Source of the DNA: Zhongshania aliphaticivorans
GTDB lineage: Bacteria > Pseudomonadota > Gammaproteobacteria > Pseudomonadales > Spongiibacteraceae
Assembly (NCBI RefSeq): GCF_001586255.1
Contig: NZ_CP014544.1
Location: 2,697,501 to 2,761,500 of the forward strand
Length of the DNA stretch: 64,000 nt
Direction of reading: 5' to 3'
The position numbers were made by a program, and so were the translations under genes. The notes beneath the pieces are model-generated. The model was not told the DNA's origin and did no database searches. It was given only the letters and a program-made list of their open reading frames with translations. Each line of letters opens with the position of its first letter. Position 1 is the first letter of the stretch. Of this stretch, positions 17,310 through 26,329 are shown one piece after another.

Positions 17310-18731
17310 CTAAGCAACTCTGACAATTTTTATGGTGTTGGTATGACCGTCAACACCTACCTCGTCGCCAGTAGTGGCAAGAATTAAATCACCGCTTTCC
17401 ACATGGCCCCGCGCCTGAATTTTTTCAACACAGCTTGCAATTTCAATTCCCGCGGCCGGGCTGGATATCGCATATACGCCACGATACAAACTCACGCGAT
17501 TACAGGTTGCCGGGTTTCGGCTAAAAGCGAAAATAGGAATTCCCGAGGTTAAGCGCGACATCAACAAAACCGTGCGCCCGGTTTCTGTCATCGACACAAT
17601 CGCCTTTACACCGACCTGATGGTTTGCTGCGTAAACAGCGCTCATAGCCACAGTTTCTTCTACAGAATCAAATTTACGCTCAATTCGATAACTTGATTTC
17701 CTCGCCGAGGGGTACAATTCCGCGCCTTCGCAATTGCGCGCCATTGCCTTAACCGTCTCTACCGGATACATACCGGAAGCCGTTTCGGCCGACAGCATAA
17801 CGGCGTCAGTGCCGTCCAATACCGCGTTGGCAACGTCAAACACTTCGGCGCGGGTTGGAACCGGGCAACTAATCATAGACTCCATCATCTGCGTTGCAGT
17901 AATCACCGGCCGATTCAAAACCCTCGCCCGCTTGATAATATGCTTTTGCAAGCCAATTAAACTGGCGTCGCCAATTTCTACGCCCAGATCACCCCGTGCC
18001 ACCATTACACCGTCGCAGGCGCGAATCAGATCATCGAGATGTTCGTCATTTGCCACCGCTTCGGCGCGTTCGATTTTGCCAATAATATGGGCAAAGCAAC
18101 CCGCCGCCTCAAGCTTTTGACGAGCATCGATAATATCTTCTGCGCTACTGGGAAAGGACACCGCAATAAAATCGAGGCCGATATCAGCCGCAAGTTTAAT
18201 ATCTTCCATATCTTTGTCGGTCAGCGCGGGTGCCGACAGGCCGCCGCCCAAACGATTAATGCCTTTACGGGAATGCAGCTTGCCTACGCTTTCGGAGCGG
18301 CAATGTACTTTTTCTCCGACAACCCGATCTACCAGCAAACGCAAGCGGCCATCGTCTAGCAGCAGCGTATCACCCGCCGTCACCGAGCGCGCCAAGGGTT
18401 CGTAATCGACACCGAGGTGATAGTCACTGCCCTCACCGTCGGCCAGCTCGGTGTCCAAAATCACTTCCGTGCCCTTTTTCAGCTCCACGGGATCAACGGC
18501 TAATTTGCGCAGCCGAATTTTCGGGCCTTGCAAATCACCCAATATTCCCACAAAGCACTTAGCCTCTTCTGCCAATTCACGGATTAACAGCGCCCGCGCG
18601 CGATGCTCATCGCCGTTGCCGTGGGAGAAATTCAACCGAAATACATTCACCCCGGCGCTAATCATCTCAGCGAGCACTTCGCGAGAATCACAAGCGGGTC
18701 CGACCGTGGCCACAATTTTAGTACGACGCAT
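17310..18731 (-). CDS. pyk: Pyruvate kinase
   Basis: A 473-residue glycolytic enzyme converting PEP and ADP to pyruvate and ATP. Family marks are MRRTKIVATVGPACDS at the N-terminus, NFSHGNGDEHRAR, GDLQGPKIR, the active-site signature IIGKIERAEAV with the catalytic Lys, VMVARGDLGVEIG, and ITATQMMESMI followed by PTRAEVFDVANAVLDGTDAVMLS. The length is normal. It stands alone between its own terminator and a 170-bp upstream gap that holds the hsaA terminator. Confidence 0.97.
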   Translation of the reverse strand: MRRTKIVATVGPACDSREVLAEMISAGVNVFRLNFSHGNGDEHRARALLIRELAEEAKCFVGILGDLQGPKIRLRKLAVDPVELKKGTEVILDTELADGEGSDYHLGVDYEPLARSVTAGDTLLLDDGRLRLLVDRVVGEKVHCRSESVGKLHSRKGINRLGGGLSAPALTDKDMEDIKLAADIGLDFIAVSFPSSAEDIIDARQKLEAAGCFAHIIGKIERAEAVANDEHLDDLIRACDGVMVARGDLGVEIGDASLIGLQKHIIKRARVLNRPVITATQMMESMISCPVPTRAEVFDVANAVLDGTDAVMLSAETASGMYPVETVKAMARNCEGAELYPSARKSSYRIERKFDSVEETVAMSAVYAANHQVGVKAIVSMTETGRTVLLMSRLTSGIPIFAFSRNPATCNRVSLYRGVYAISSPAAGIEIASCVEKIQARGHVESGDLILATTGDEVGVDGHTNTIKIVRVA

Positions 18732-18856
18732 GAAAACCGCTATCCTTTAAATAAATAGTAAGTTAAAGCCCTATGTTACACCCCTCACCTTGCGACAGCG
18801 ACATATCGCACGATCAGTTTTAGCAGCAAAGACATACCGCCGTTTATTCAGACATA

Positions 18857-18884
18857 AAAAAACCCGGCAATGCCGGGTTTTAAA
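18857..18884 (-). terminator. Rho-independent terminator of the kshA-hsaC-hsaA unit
   Basis: A stem AACCCGGC / GCCGGGTT with a 3-nt loop and A/T runs on both sides. On the minus strand it ends in a run of seven T. It lies about 20 bp after the hsaA stop and so closes the steroid oxygenase unit; it could also work in the other direction. Confidence 0.85.
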
Positions 18885-18901
18885 ACTAACTCACATCAGG
18901 T

Positions 18902-20086
18902 TTAAACGAAGTAATCGCCGTTATCCATGCCCAAATCAACGCCACCTAAATTACGCGCAAAGCTGGTGGGGTTATTGGCAACATGCGCTCTAGCAGTGTG
19001 GATATCTAAAAATCGCTGCTGGATCTCGCTACCTAGAAATACTGACTGGCCGCCAGCTACTTCAAACAGGGAGTCGACAATGGCAATACTTTTACTAATC
19101 ACTAAAGAGGCGTGGTAGCGGTAACGCACCCTATCTTCCACGGGCACCGGCTGCCCGGCTTCGGCTAAGGCCATCATGGCATCGAAGTTGCGGAATAACA
19201 GCGCTTCCATTTCGTCAATGCCATTCACCGCTGCAGCAATACGCTCTTGCACCTGAGTATCACCGGCGAGCTTAGTTGGGTCGCCGCTGGCCTTGTTCAG
19301 TACCGCATGTTTATACAGTTCAACCGCGGCCTTACACGCGCCAATCGCTGGCGTGCAAACCACGCGAATAAAGGTTTGAGCCCAGGGTAATTGATATAAA
19401 GGCGCTGTGTTTACCGCCTGTCCTGGATTCGTACAGGCAAAGCCGTCGCTCTGTTTATGGGTCATATAATCGGGAACAAAGGCATCTTTCACCTCTATGT
19501 CATTACTGCCCGTACCCTCTAAGCCCATCGACCGCCAGGTATCAATAATCTGATAATCCCCCTTGGGAACAAGGAATGTGCGGTAACCGTCGCCAGGAAT
19601 TATCGCGCCCAATAGCGCCCATGTGCAGTGATCGCTACCACTAGACCAACCCCAGCGGCCACTCAGTTTAAAGCCGCCGTCGACAACAGTGACCTTACCC
19701 ATTGGCGCATAAGACGATGAAACGCGTGTATGAATATTATCGCCCCAAATAGCTTGCTGGGCACGATCATCCATCACCGCTATTTGAAACGCGTGCACCG
19801 CGATAATACCGCTGGCCCAAGCCGTCGACATACAGGCTTCTGCGAGCGCGATTTGCATACGGAAAAAATCTTGGGGAGACAATTCCAAACCGCCGTAACG
19901 CTTTGGCTGTAAAGCCAAGAAAAAGCCCAGCTCCTGCAATTCATCAATTGAAGCCTGCGGCACTTTGCGCAATGCTTTAGTCTCTGCCGCGCGCTCGCGC
20001 AAACGCGGTTGCATCGCGGTTATAGCAGCCATCATCTCGGCAACGATTGAGCTCTTGGCTGCGTCTTTAGCTTGCGCTTCGCCCAT
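18902..20086 (-). CDS. hsaA: HsaA-like flavin-dependent monooxygenase (3-HSA hydroxylase, oxygenase component)
   Basis: A 394-residue protein of the acyl-CoA-dehydrogenase fold, the same length as mycobacterial HsaA. Visible blocks are LQPKRYGGLELSPQDFFR, STAWASGIIAVHAFQIA, GRWGWSSGSDHCTWALLG, WRSMGLEGTGSNDIEV and a C-terminal AHVANNPTSFARNLGG. It should hydroxylate 3-HSA to the catechol 3,4-DHSA with reduced flavin from a partner reductase (HsaB), which is not in this window. The SD AGGAG lies 8 nt before the ATG. Directly downstream of hsaC, whose substrate is HsaA's product. A related aromatic monooxygenase is the alternative. Confidence 0.85.
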   Translation of the reverse strand: MGEAQAKDAAKSSIVAEMMAAITAMQPRLRERAAETKALRKVPQASIDELQELGFFLALQPKRYGGLELSPQDFFRMQIALAEACMSTAWASGIIAVHAFQIAVMDDRAQQAIWGDNIHTRVSSSYAPMGKVTVVDGGFKLSGRWGWSSGSDHCTWALLGAIIPGDGYRTFLVPKGDYQIIDTWRSMGLEGTGSNDIEVKDAFVPDYMTHKQSDGFACTNPGQAVNTAPLYQLPWAQTFIRVVCTPAIGACKAAVELYKHAVLNKASGDPTKLAGDTQVQERIAAAVNGIDEMEALLFRNFDAMMALAEAGQPVPVEDRVRYRYHASLVISKSIAIVDSLFEVAGGQSVFLGSEIQQRFLDIHTARAHVANNPTSFARNLGGVDLGMDNGDYFV

Positions 20087-20157
20087 ACTGTATCTCCTGT
20101 CATTATCTTCAATTGCACCACAGGGTGCTGCTTTCGCTAGGCCTTAATACTTGTGGT

Positions 20158-21066
20158 TTAAGCGTCGGGCATATTAAATTTGTGACCCCACAAACTCGGC
20201 AAGCTCGTTACCGTTGGCGTAAAGCCTTCCCAATTCATTTGTAGACCGTCGGTGCCGAATTCCATTGCAAACCCAGCAGGCGTCGCCATATAAAAGGACA
20301 GCATATTGTCGTTGGTGTGTCGGCCTAAGCTAGACACTATCGGGATACCGGCTGCCTGAACGCGATCAAGACAATACCCAACTTCGTCTACGTCAGTAAC
20401 TTCGAGCATCAAATGCACACAAGCAACTGGGTTCGCCGCATCTTCATATAGCGCTAAGCTGTGGTGACGCGGATTATTAACATGCATAAAATTCAAGCCT
20501 TGACCCGGATCGTTCGGGTCAGGCGAAAAGTGAAAATGCATGTAATCGCTGTCGCCAAAACCCAAAACGTCGGTGTAAAAAGCGTGGGTCTCAGCCAGCT
20601 TGGACGCTGGCAATACGGCATGACCAAAGCCCATATCACCGTTAAAGCCTGTTTCAAAGCCAGAGATTCCCTGGGGTGAAATAAACTTGCCGTAATCCAG
20701 CTCGCCACCCCAATACAACTCTAGCTCGTTGCCGGAGGGGTCTTGCAACTGAATTAAACCGCGCACGCGACGCGATTTGGCACGGGCAGCAGATCCTTCA
20801 GTGAATTCAATACCCGCGGCCTGCAATTCTTCCTTTGCTTGTTTAAAGCCGGCTTCGTCGGCTAGCTCCCAACCGCAGTAACGAAGGCGGTTTTGTTCCG
20901 CTTTCACTATGGCAAAGCGATAAGGCCGCTGATCCATCTTAAGGTAGACGCTACCGTCGTCACTCGGCACGTTCATCAACCCCAGTATATTTGTACCGTA
21001 ATCCAGCCATTCCGAGGGATTAGTCGATTCAATAACAACATAACCTAAGCTGCGAACATCCATCAT
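20158..21066 (-). CDS. hsaC: HsaC-like extradiol dioxygenase (3,4-DHSA 4,5-dioxygenase)
   Basis: A 302-residue type I extradiol dioxygenase that cleaves the catecholic A ring of the secosteroid. With offsets to BphC the iron ligands are His149 (GFGHAVL), His218 (VHLMLEV) and Glu269 (AMEFG). Active-site residues His202, His250, Asn252 and Tyr259 are also present. Its length is near that of mycobacterial HsaC (300). Two adjacent ATGs are possible; AAAGGA is 4 or 7 nt upstream, so the second (21061-21063) may be the true one. It sits between kshA and hsaA. A biphenyl-type catechol dioxygenase is less likely given the neighbours. Confidence 0.88.
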   Translation of the reverse strand: MMDVRSLGYVVIESTNPSEWLDYGTNILGLMNVPSDDGSVYLKMDQRPYRFAIVKAEQNRLRYCGWELADEAGFKQAKEELQAAGIEFTEGSAARAKSRRVRGLIQLQDPSGNELELYWGGELDYGKFISPQGISGFETGFNGDMGFGHAVLPASKLAETHAFYTDVLGFGDSDYMHFHFSPDPNDPGQGLNFMHVNNPRHHSLALYEDAANPVACVHLMLEVTDVDEVGYCLDRVQAAGIPIVSSLGRHTNDNMLSFYMATPAGFAMEFGTDGLQMNWEGFTPTVTSLPSLWGHKFNMPDA

Positions 21067-21103
21067 TTATTCCTTTATTATCAAAGCTGGCGAGCCACGC
21101 TGT

Positions 21104-22168
21104 TTAGGTATTGCGCAGCGCGTAATCCACCACATATTCACGACGCTCGGCAAATACTTCCGGCACGTCAGCAACATTAACGTAAAACTGTTGATACCAC
21201 TGACGTAGGCGATTTATCGGGCCATCGCCATCACACAGTACCGGATTGTCGACTCGCGTTTTGGTATGCCATATATGTACATCTTGAAAGAAGGCCGTGC
21301 GATTCTGCTCCGTATACTGGCGCGCCATTTCATTATTTTGTTCATCGCTCATGCCCGCAATTTTCTTCACGGCAACACCAAACCGCAAATCAAAACTATT
21401 CAGATCAATCGGCACATGCGTCACTAGCAAACGTGACGCGACCTCCATACCCTCGACCTGCCCAGTCATATACGTGTTCATATACGCGGGGCCGTGGTAA
21501 GTCGCCTCTGACTGCAATTCACCATCTTCAGCTAGCAACTCAGAACCACCGGTTAACTGCTGGCAGTAGGTGTGTTTGTAAACAATATTTTTAAACTCTT
21601 TAATTGGCGCGCCATGTATTGGGCCAAAATGGGCGACGTCAGCCATATTATCAATCAGCTCACGCGCATTAGTATTAATGCTCATCACATCCATTTGCCA
21701 AATTGTCCACTCGTCGCTGAATACGTCATCAATACGCGGCGGGCGCTGTTCTTCGATCGGCGGATTCCCTTCAGGATCAAACCACATAAACAGCAAGTGA
21801 TTTTCTTCCAAGGTGGGGTATGAGCGAATCACGGCCTTGGCAGGTATACGCTTAGCGTAGGGAATATCATCACAGACGCCGTCAGCACCCCAGCGCCAAG
21901 CATGGAATGGGCAGCGGATCGAATTACCCTCGACACAACCTTCGCTCAGGTCTGCCCCCATATGCGGGCAATAGCCGTCTAGCACATGCATTTCGCCATC
22001 TTCACCGCGATAGGCAACCAAACGCGTGCCAAAATAGTTGAGCTTAACGGGTGTGCTGGTATATTCACTGGCCAAGCCGAGGCAATACCAACCACGCGCA
22101 TAGCGGTCAGGTAATTCTGCCGCTTCAATAATATGCGGCTGACGCGACACTGGCGCTGGCTGACTCAT
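21104..22168 (-). CDS. kshA: KshA-like 3-ketosteroid 9-alpha-hydroxylase, Rieske oxygenase component
   Basis: A 354-residue Rieske non-haem iron oxygenase. The 2Fe-2S ligands are Cys67-x-His69 and Cys86-x2-His89. The mononuclear iron ligands are His180 and His185 in NMADVAHFGPIHG and, by position, Asp296 in FFQDVHIW, as in KshA of Rhodococcus. 9-alpha-hydroxylation opens ring B of 1,4-androstadienedione-type steroids and leads to 3-HSA, the substrate of HsaA. The reductase KshB is not in the window. The SD AGGAG is 7 nt before the ATG. First gene of the kshA-hsaC-hsaA unit with gaps of 37 and 71 bp. Confidence 0.87.
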   Translation of the reverse strand: MSQPAPVSRQPHIIEAAELPDRYARGWYCLGLASEYTSTPVKLNYFGTRLVAYRGEDGEMHVLDGYCPHMGADLSEGCVEGNSIRCPFHAWRWGADGVCDDIPYAKRIPAKAVIRSYPTLEENHLLFMWFDPEGNPPIEEQRPPRIDDVFSDEWTIWQMDVMSINTNARELIDNMADVAHFGPIHGAPIKEFKNIVYKHTYCQQLTGGSELLAEDGELQSEATYHGPAYMNTYMTGQVEGMEVASRLLVTHVPIDLNSFDLRFGVAVKKIAGMSDEQNNEMARQYTEQNRTAFFQDVHIWHTKTRVDNPVLCDGDGPINRLRQWYQQFYVNVADVPEVFAERREYVVDYALRNT

Positions 22169-22507
22169 GGTAATTCTCCTGATTAAACTCTGATCGCAAT
22201 GGACTTAGCATGGTGAAAAATTCTCACACATGCCCCCACGCCGCACCATCCTCCGTTTAGACGACCTGAGAAATCACTGTAATCATCTGTTTTTTATAAT
22301 TATTTTCATAATAAATCGCCGCTAAATAGAAGTGTTTAGAATCTCCCGGCAAAATGGCTCAGATGCGACGAATGCGCGCATACTCTGCGACACATTATTC
22401 GCACACCTAAATTATTAAAGTAAAGCGGCCCAAACGCCAGATACAAAAAAGCCCTCGTACGAGGGCTTTTTATCAGTGTAAAACCGCCACCGCAGTGACG
22501 GAAACAC
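22169..22507 (-). other. Intergenic region upstream of kshA
   Basis: This 339-bp stretch holds the terminator of the glutamine synthetase gene at its right-hand side as read here (22445-22471) and must contain the kshA promoter. An AT-rich block lies around 22285-22330. I see no clear regulator palindrome; no KstR-like site was recognised. Confidence 0.5.
22445..22471 (-). terminator. Rho-independent terminator of the glutamine synthetase III gene
   Basis: A near-perfect palindrome with stem AAAAAGCCCTCG / CGAGGGCTTTTT and a very short centre. It has T runs on both strands and lies about 37 bp after the glnN stop. It can work in both directions, but only glnN reads into it. Confidence 0.85.
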
Positions 22508-24682
22508 TTATCTCACAAACAGCATTTCGGCATATTTAGGCAGCGGCCAAAGATCATCTGCAACCAAGCCCTCAAGGGCGTCAGCATGCTCGCGCACTTC
22601 TAACATTAAGCTGCGCAAAGTGCCCGCCGCATACTGCATATGCGCCTCAGTTGACTCAAAGTCATGAACAGCCAAAGCGGCATTCAACGTCGCTACTGCA
22701 GCCATCATGGCATTGGCTTCATTCGCTACTGCGGTCGCCACACTGTTATCTAGTTTGATACCCAAGGACGACATTGCAGTGCTGGTGGTCGTCAGCTGCG
22801 ACAGGTACTCGACAGCCGCGGGGTAAATACTCGTTGTGGCCATATCAACCACTAACTTACCCTCTACCTCAATCGCTAGCAGGTACTGCTCTGAGTAAAC
22901 TTCGAAGCGGCTTTCTAGCTCAACAGGCGTGAATACACCGGTGCTTGAGAACAGCTTAACAATCGCCTCGTCACGCAAGTACGGTAGCGCATCAGCGGTC
23001 GTTGGCAGATTTTTCAAGCCACGATCTTCTACTGCAGCGCGGTGCCATTCAGCAGAGTAACCGTCGCCACCAAAAATAACATTGCTGTGTTTTTCCATCA
23101 GCACTTTAAGTACTTTGATCGCCGCTTCAGCGACATTGGTACCCGCAGCTAATTCAGTCTCTAACTGATCCGCAATCCAGTTCAGTGAGTCGGCCAGCAT
23201 GGTATTCATAGCAACCAAGGGACCCGAAACCGAGGCAGAAGAACCCACAGCACGGAACTCAAAACGGTTACCGGTGAAGGCAAATGGCGAAGTGCGGTTA
23301 CGGTCACCAGGATCGCGCTCAAACTTCAGAATCTGACTCAAACCCAGATCCATAAGGCCACCCACTTCTGACTTCAGTAACTTACCTTCTTTGATGTCAT
23401 TAAAAACACGCTCAAGCTGGTCACCCAAGTAAACAGAAAGGATCGCTGGAGGTGCTTCGTTGGCACCCAAACGGTGATCGTTCGACGCAGAAGCGATAAC
23501 GGCACGCAAAAGTGGTCCATAAAGGTGCACCCCGCGAATTACTGCACCACAAAAGAGCAGGAAGTTAATATTGTCGTGTGGCGTGCTGCCTGGATCCAGC
23601 AAATTACCCTGAGTTGCGTTACCAACCGACCAGTTTACGTGCTTACCTGAGCCGTTTACGCCAGCAAAGGGCTTTTCGTGCAGTAAACATACAAAGCCAT
23701 GACGCTTAGCAGTCAGTTTTAACAGGGTCATCAGCATTTGCTGATGATCAGAAGCGATGTTCGCTGCCTCATAATAGGGCGCGATTTCAAACTGACCGGG
23801 TGCCACCTCGTTATGGTGCGTTTTTGCCGGAATGCCCAGCTTATAAAGCTTGTCTTCCAAGTCCTGCATGAAAACCTGGACACGCTCAGGGATTGCAGCG
23901 AAATAGTGGTCGTCAAACTGCTGACCTTTAGCAGGTGAAGCGCCAAATAAGGTGCGGCCTGCCATGCTCAGATCAGGGCGACTAGCGGCGAAGTTAGCGT
24001 CGATCAGGAAGTATTCCTGCTCAGCACCACAGCTGGAATTCAAGGTCGCGATTTCCGTTTCGCCCATCAGCGCCAACACGCGCTGACCGGCCTTATCCAA
24101 GGCCGAGTTAGAGCGAAGCAAAGGGATTTTCTTGTCTAATGCTTCACCGGTCCAGCTCATAAATACGCTTGGAATCATCAAGGTAGAGCCGTTTTCGGTG
24201 TGCATGATATACGCTGGGCTCGTTGGATCCCACGCTGTGTAACCACGCGCCGCATTGGTCATCCGCAAGCTGCCGTTGGGGAAAGAGGAGCCATCGGGCT
24301 CACCCTTAATCAACAAGCTGCCGGTAAACTCGGTGATCGCATGACCTTCAGAGTTGGTAATAATAAAGCCGTCGTGCTTTTCAGCCGTGGCGTTGGTCAT
24401 CGGGTAAAAAATATGCGAGAAAAACTTAACACCTTTGCCGGTCGCCCAGTCTTTCATAGCCGCGGCAACTACATCTGCCGTCGCCGCATCAAGCGGTGCG
24501 CCGGTTTGCACGGTCTTTTTCACTGCTTTAAAAGCATTCTTAGAAAGACACTGCTCCATCTTTGCAAGATTGAAAACATCGCTTGCCCAGATTTTACTGA
24601 GTGGCTCAGGCATCGTAACGGCTTTAGGCGTACGATTAGTAATCTGGGAAATAGCTTGAACGCGCGCTTGATTGCGACTCAT
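22508..24682 (-). CDS. glnN: Glutamine synthetase type III
   Basis: A 724-residue enzyme, the size of GSIII (about 700-730) and far longer than GSI. Signature stretches are HHNEVAPGQFEIAPYYEAAN, HEKPFAGVNGSGKHVNWS, NDHRLGANEAPPAILSVYLG and FAFTGNRFEFRAVGSSASVSGP. It makes glutamine from glutamate, ammonia and ATP. GSIII is usually a second, nitrogen-regulated glutamine synthetase. A sigma-54 promoter-like site about 90 bp upstream (24772-24787) fits that. The SD GAGG lies in GGCGAGGTCACC before the ATG. It stands alone with its own terminator. Confidence 0.96.
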   Translation of the reverse strand: MSRNQARVQAISQITNRTPKAVTMPEPLSKIWASDVFNLAKMEQCLSKNAFKAVKKTVQTGAPLDAATADVVAAAMKDWATGKGVKFFSHIFYPMTNATAEKHDGFIITNSEGHAITEFTGSLLIKGEPDGSSFPNGSLRMTNAARGYTAWDPTSPAYIMHTENGSTLMIPSVFMSWTGEALDKKIPLLRSNSALDKAGQRVLALMGETEIATLNSSCGAEQEYFLIDANFAASRPDLSMAGRTLFGASPAKGQQFDDHYFAAIPERVQVFMQDLEDKLYKLGIPAKTHHNEVAPGQFEIAPYYEAANIASDHQQMLMTLLKLTAKRHGFVCLLHEKPFAGVNGSGKHVNWSVGNATQGNLLDPGSTPHDNINFLLFCGAVIRGVHLYGPLLRAVIASASNDHRLGANEAPPAILSVYLGDQLERVFNDIKEGKLLKSEVGGLMDLGLSQILKFERDPGDRNRTSPFAFTGNRFEFRAVGSSASVSGPLVAMNTMLADSLNWIADQLETELAAGTNVAEAAIKVLKVLMEKHSNVIFGGDGYSAEWHRAAVEDRGLKNLPTTADALPYLRDEAIVKLFSSTGVFTPVELESRFEVYSEQYLLAIEVEGKLVVDMATTSIYPAAVEYLSQLTTTSTAMSSLGIKLDNSVATAVANEANAMMAAVATLNAALAVHDFESTEAHMQYAAGTLRSLMLEVREHADALEGLVADDLWPLPKYAEMLFVR

Positions 24683-24771
24683 TAAGGTGACCTCGCCTTA
24701 TAGAATATTTAAGTAATGGGTATCACTTGAGCTGACTGAGATTCAGAAACTGAAATGACTGCCGTTGTGCT

Positions 24772-24787
24772 AGCAATAATTGCACCA
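24772..24787 (-). promoter_or_regulatory. Candidate sigma-54 (-24/-12) promoter for glnN
   Basis: The minus strand reads TGGTGCAATTATTGCT, which fits TGGCACG-N4-TTGCW with GG and GC ten bases apart. Transcription would begin near 24760, giving a leader of roughly 80 nt before the glnN ATG. Nitrogen control through NtrC and RpoN would suit a type III glutamine synthetase. No clear NtrC site was found by eye. Confidence 0.5.
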
Positions 24788-24972
24788 GCTTAGCGCAATT
24801 CCGACTAAATTGATAAAAAATTAATAGGCCAGCGCTGTAACCGGCGCAGTATAGCGCTAGTGGCCGCAAATACTAGCCAGACAATAGCAGCCTAGGCCAC
24901 AGTTATGCCCGCTGCCTTATTTCCCGCTATACTGCGCGCCAAAATACCCTCTATAAAAGTGACACCGCTGCC

Positions 24973-26226
24973 GTGCAATTTGCCTCCAACCACTTCGACG
25001 TGATCATTCTTGGTGCAGGCGCATCGGGCTTAATGTGTGCGCTGACTGCTGCCCAGCGTGGCCGACGGGTATTAGTCTTAGAAAAAGCCAATAAAGTCGG
25101 CAAAAAAATCCTGATGTCCGGCGGCGGACGCTGCAATTTCACCAACCACTTTGTAGAAGCCGACAACTTTATCTCTGCCAACCCCCATTTTTGCAAGGCC
25201 GCACTTACCCGCTACACCCAGTGGGACTTTATCAGCATGGTCGAGCGTTACGGCATCCCCTATGAAGAGCGCAAGCACAGCCAATTATTTTGCCTTGATT
25301 CCGCCAAAGACATCCTTAATATGCTGTTGGATGAATGCGCGCATGCTGGTGCAGAAATCCGCAGTCACTGCAGCATCGATAAAATATCGCCACTGCCCGA
25401 ACGTGCCCACTCCGACAAGCATCAGCCCGAGGACCGACGCAGCCGTTATCAAATCGCCCTACACCAAGGCCAAACGCCATTAAAGCTCGAGTGCCACTCA
25501 CTTGTCGTCGCCACCGGCGCGCTATCCATCCCCAGCCTCGGCGGTAGTGGTTTAGGCTACGACATTGCGAATCAATTCGGTATTGCCCTCACTGAACGCC
25601 AAGCAGGCTTGGTGCCCTTTATGTTCAGCGATGCAATGAAGCCTCTATGTGAGCGCCTTTCGGGGCTCGCACTAGAAGTCGAGGTGAGCTGTAATCAACG
25701 TAGTTTCTCCGAAAACCTGCTCTTTACCCATCGCGGCATCAGTGGCCCCGCGATACTGCAAATCTCTAATTACTGGCACCCCGGCAACGAAATAGTCATC
25801 GATCTACTGCCCAGCATCAACGCCGCAGACTGGCTACTCAGCGCAAAGCAGCAGCAAGGTAAAAGCTTATTGCGCACGGTGCTTGCACAAAAGCTATCTA
25901 AAAGCTTGGTAACAGAACTGCAAACCCTCTGGTGGGCTGATAGCGCCGACCAGGCTCTCGCCGGCTACAGCGACAAACAGCTTTCAGCCATTGCCGAAAA
26001 ACTTCACACTTGGCGGCTCAAGCCCTCGGCAACAGAAGGCTATCGCACCGCCGAAGTCACCCGCGGCGGCGTAGATACAGATGCGATCAGCTCCAAAACC
26101 ATGGAAGTGAAATCCCAAGCTGGCCTGTATTTTATTGGTGAAGTATTGGACGTGACCGGTCATTTAGGTGGTTTCAACTTCCAGTGGGCGTGGTCATCAG
26201 GGTATAGCGCTGGCCTCGTTTGTTAA
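24973..26226 (+). CDS. FAD-dependent oxidoreductase, HI0933/YhiN family
   Basis: A 417-residue flavoprotein with FAD-binding GAGASGLMCALTAAQRGRRVLVLEKANKVGKKILMSGGGRCNFTN at the N-terminus. The GKK-LMSGGGRCN stretch marks the HI0933-like family. The C-terminus has TRGGVDTDAISSKTMEVK and GEVLDVTGHLGGFNFQWAWSSG, also standard. The physiological substrate is unknown; no partner genes are adjacent. The start is a GTG at 24973 with a weak ribosome site. It is divergent from glnN. Confidence 0.9.
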   Translation: MQFASNHFDVIILGAGASGLMCALTAAQRGRRVLVLEKANKVGKKILMSGGGRCNFTNHFVEADNFISANPHFCKAALTRYTQWDFISMVERYGIPYEERKHSQLFCLDSAKDILNMLLDECAHAGAEIRSHCSIDKISPLPERAHSDKHQPEDRRSRYQIALHQGQTPLKLECHSLVVATGALSIPSLGGSGLGYDIANQFGIALTERQAGLVPFMFSDAMKPLCERLSGLALEVEVSCNQRSFSENLLFTHRGISGPAILQISNYWHPGNEIVIDLLPSINAADWLLSAKQQQGKSLLRTVLAQKLSKSLVTELQTLWWADSADQALAGYSDKQLSAIAEKLHTWRLKPSATEGYRTAEVTRGGVDTDAISSKTMEVKSQAGLYFIGEVLDVTGHLGGFNFQWAWSSGYSAGLVC

Positions 26227-26329
26227 TTCATTGCACGTAATTAAGTTTGAGCCATTGCTCAAGCACGTCAAACCCACAATCGTGATAAAATCCCGCGCTT
26301 AAAGACAAAACCGGAAATACACTGCGTTC

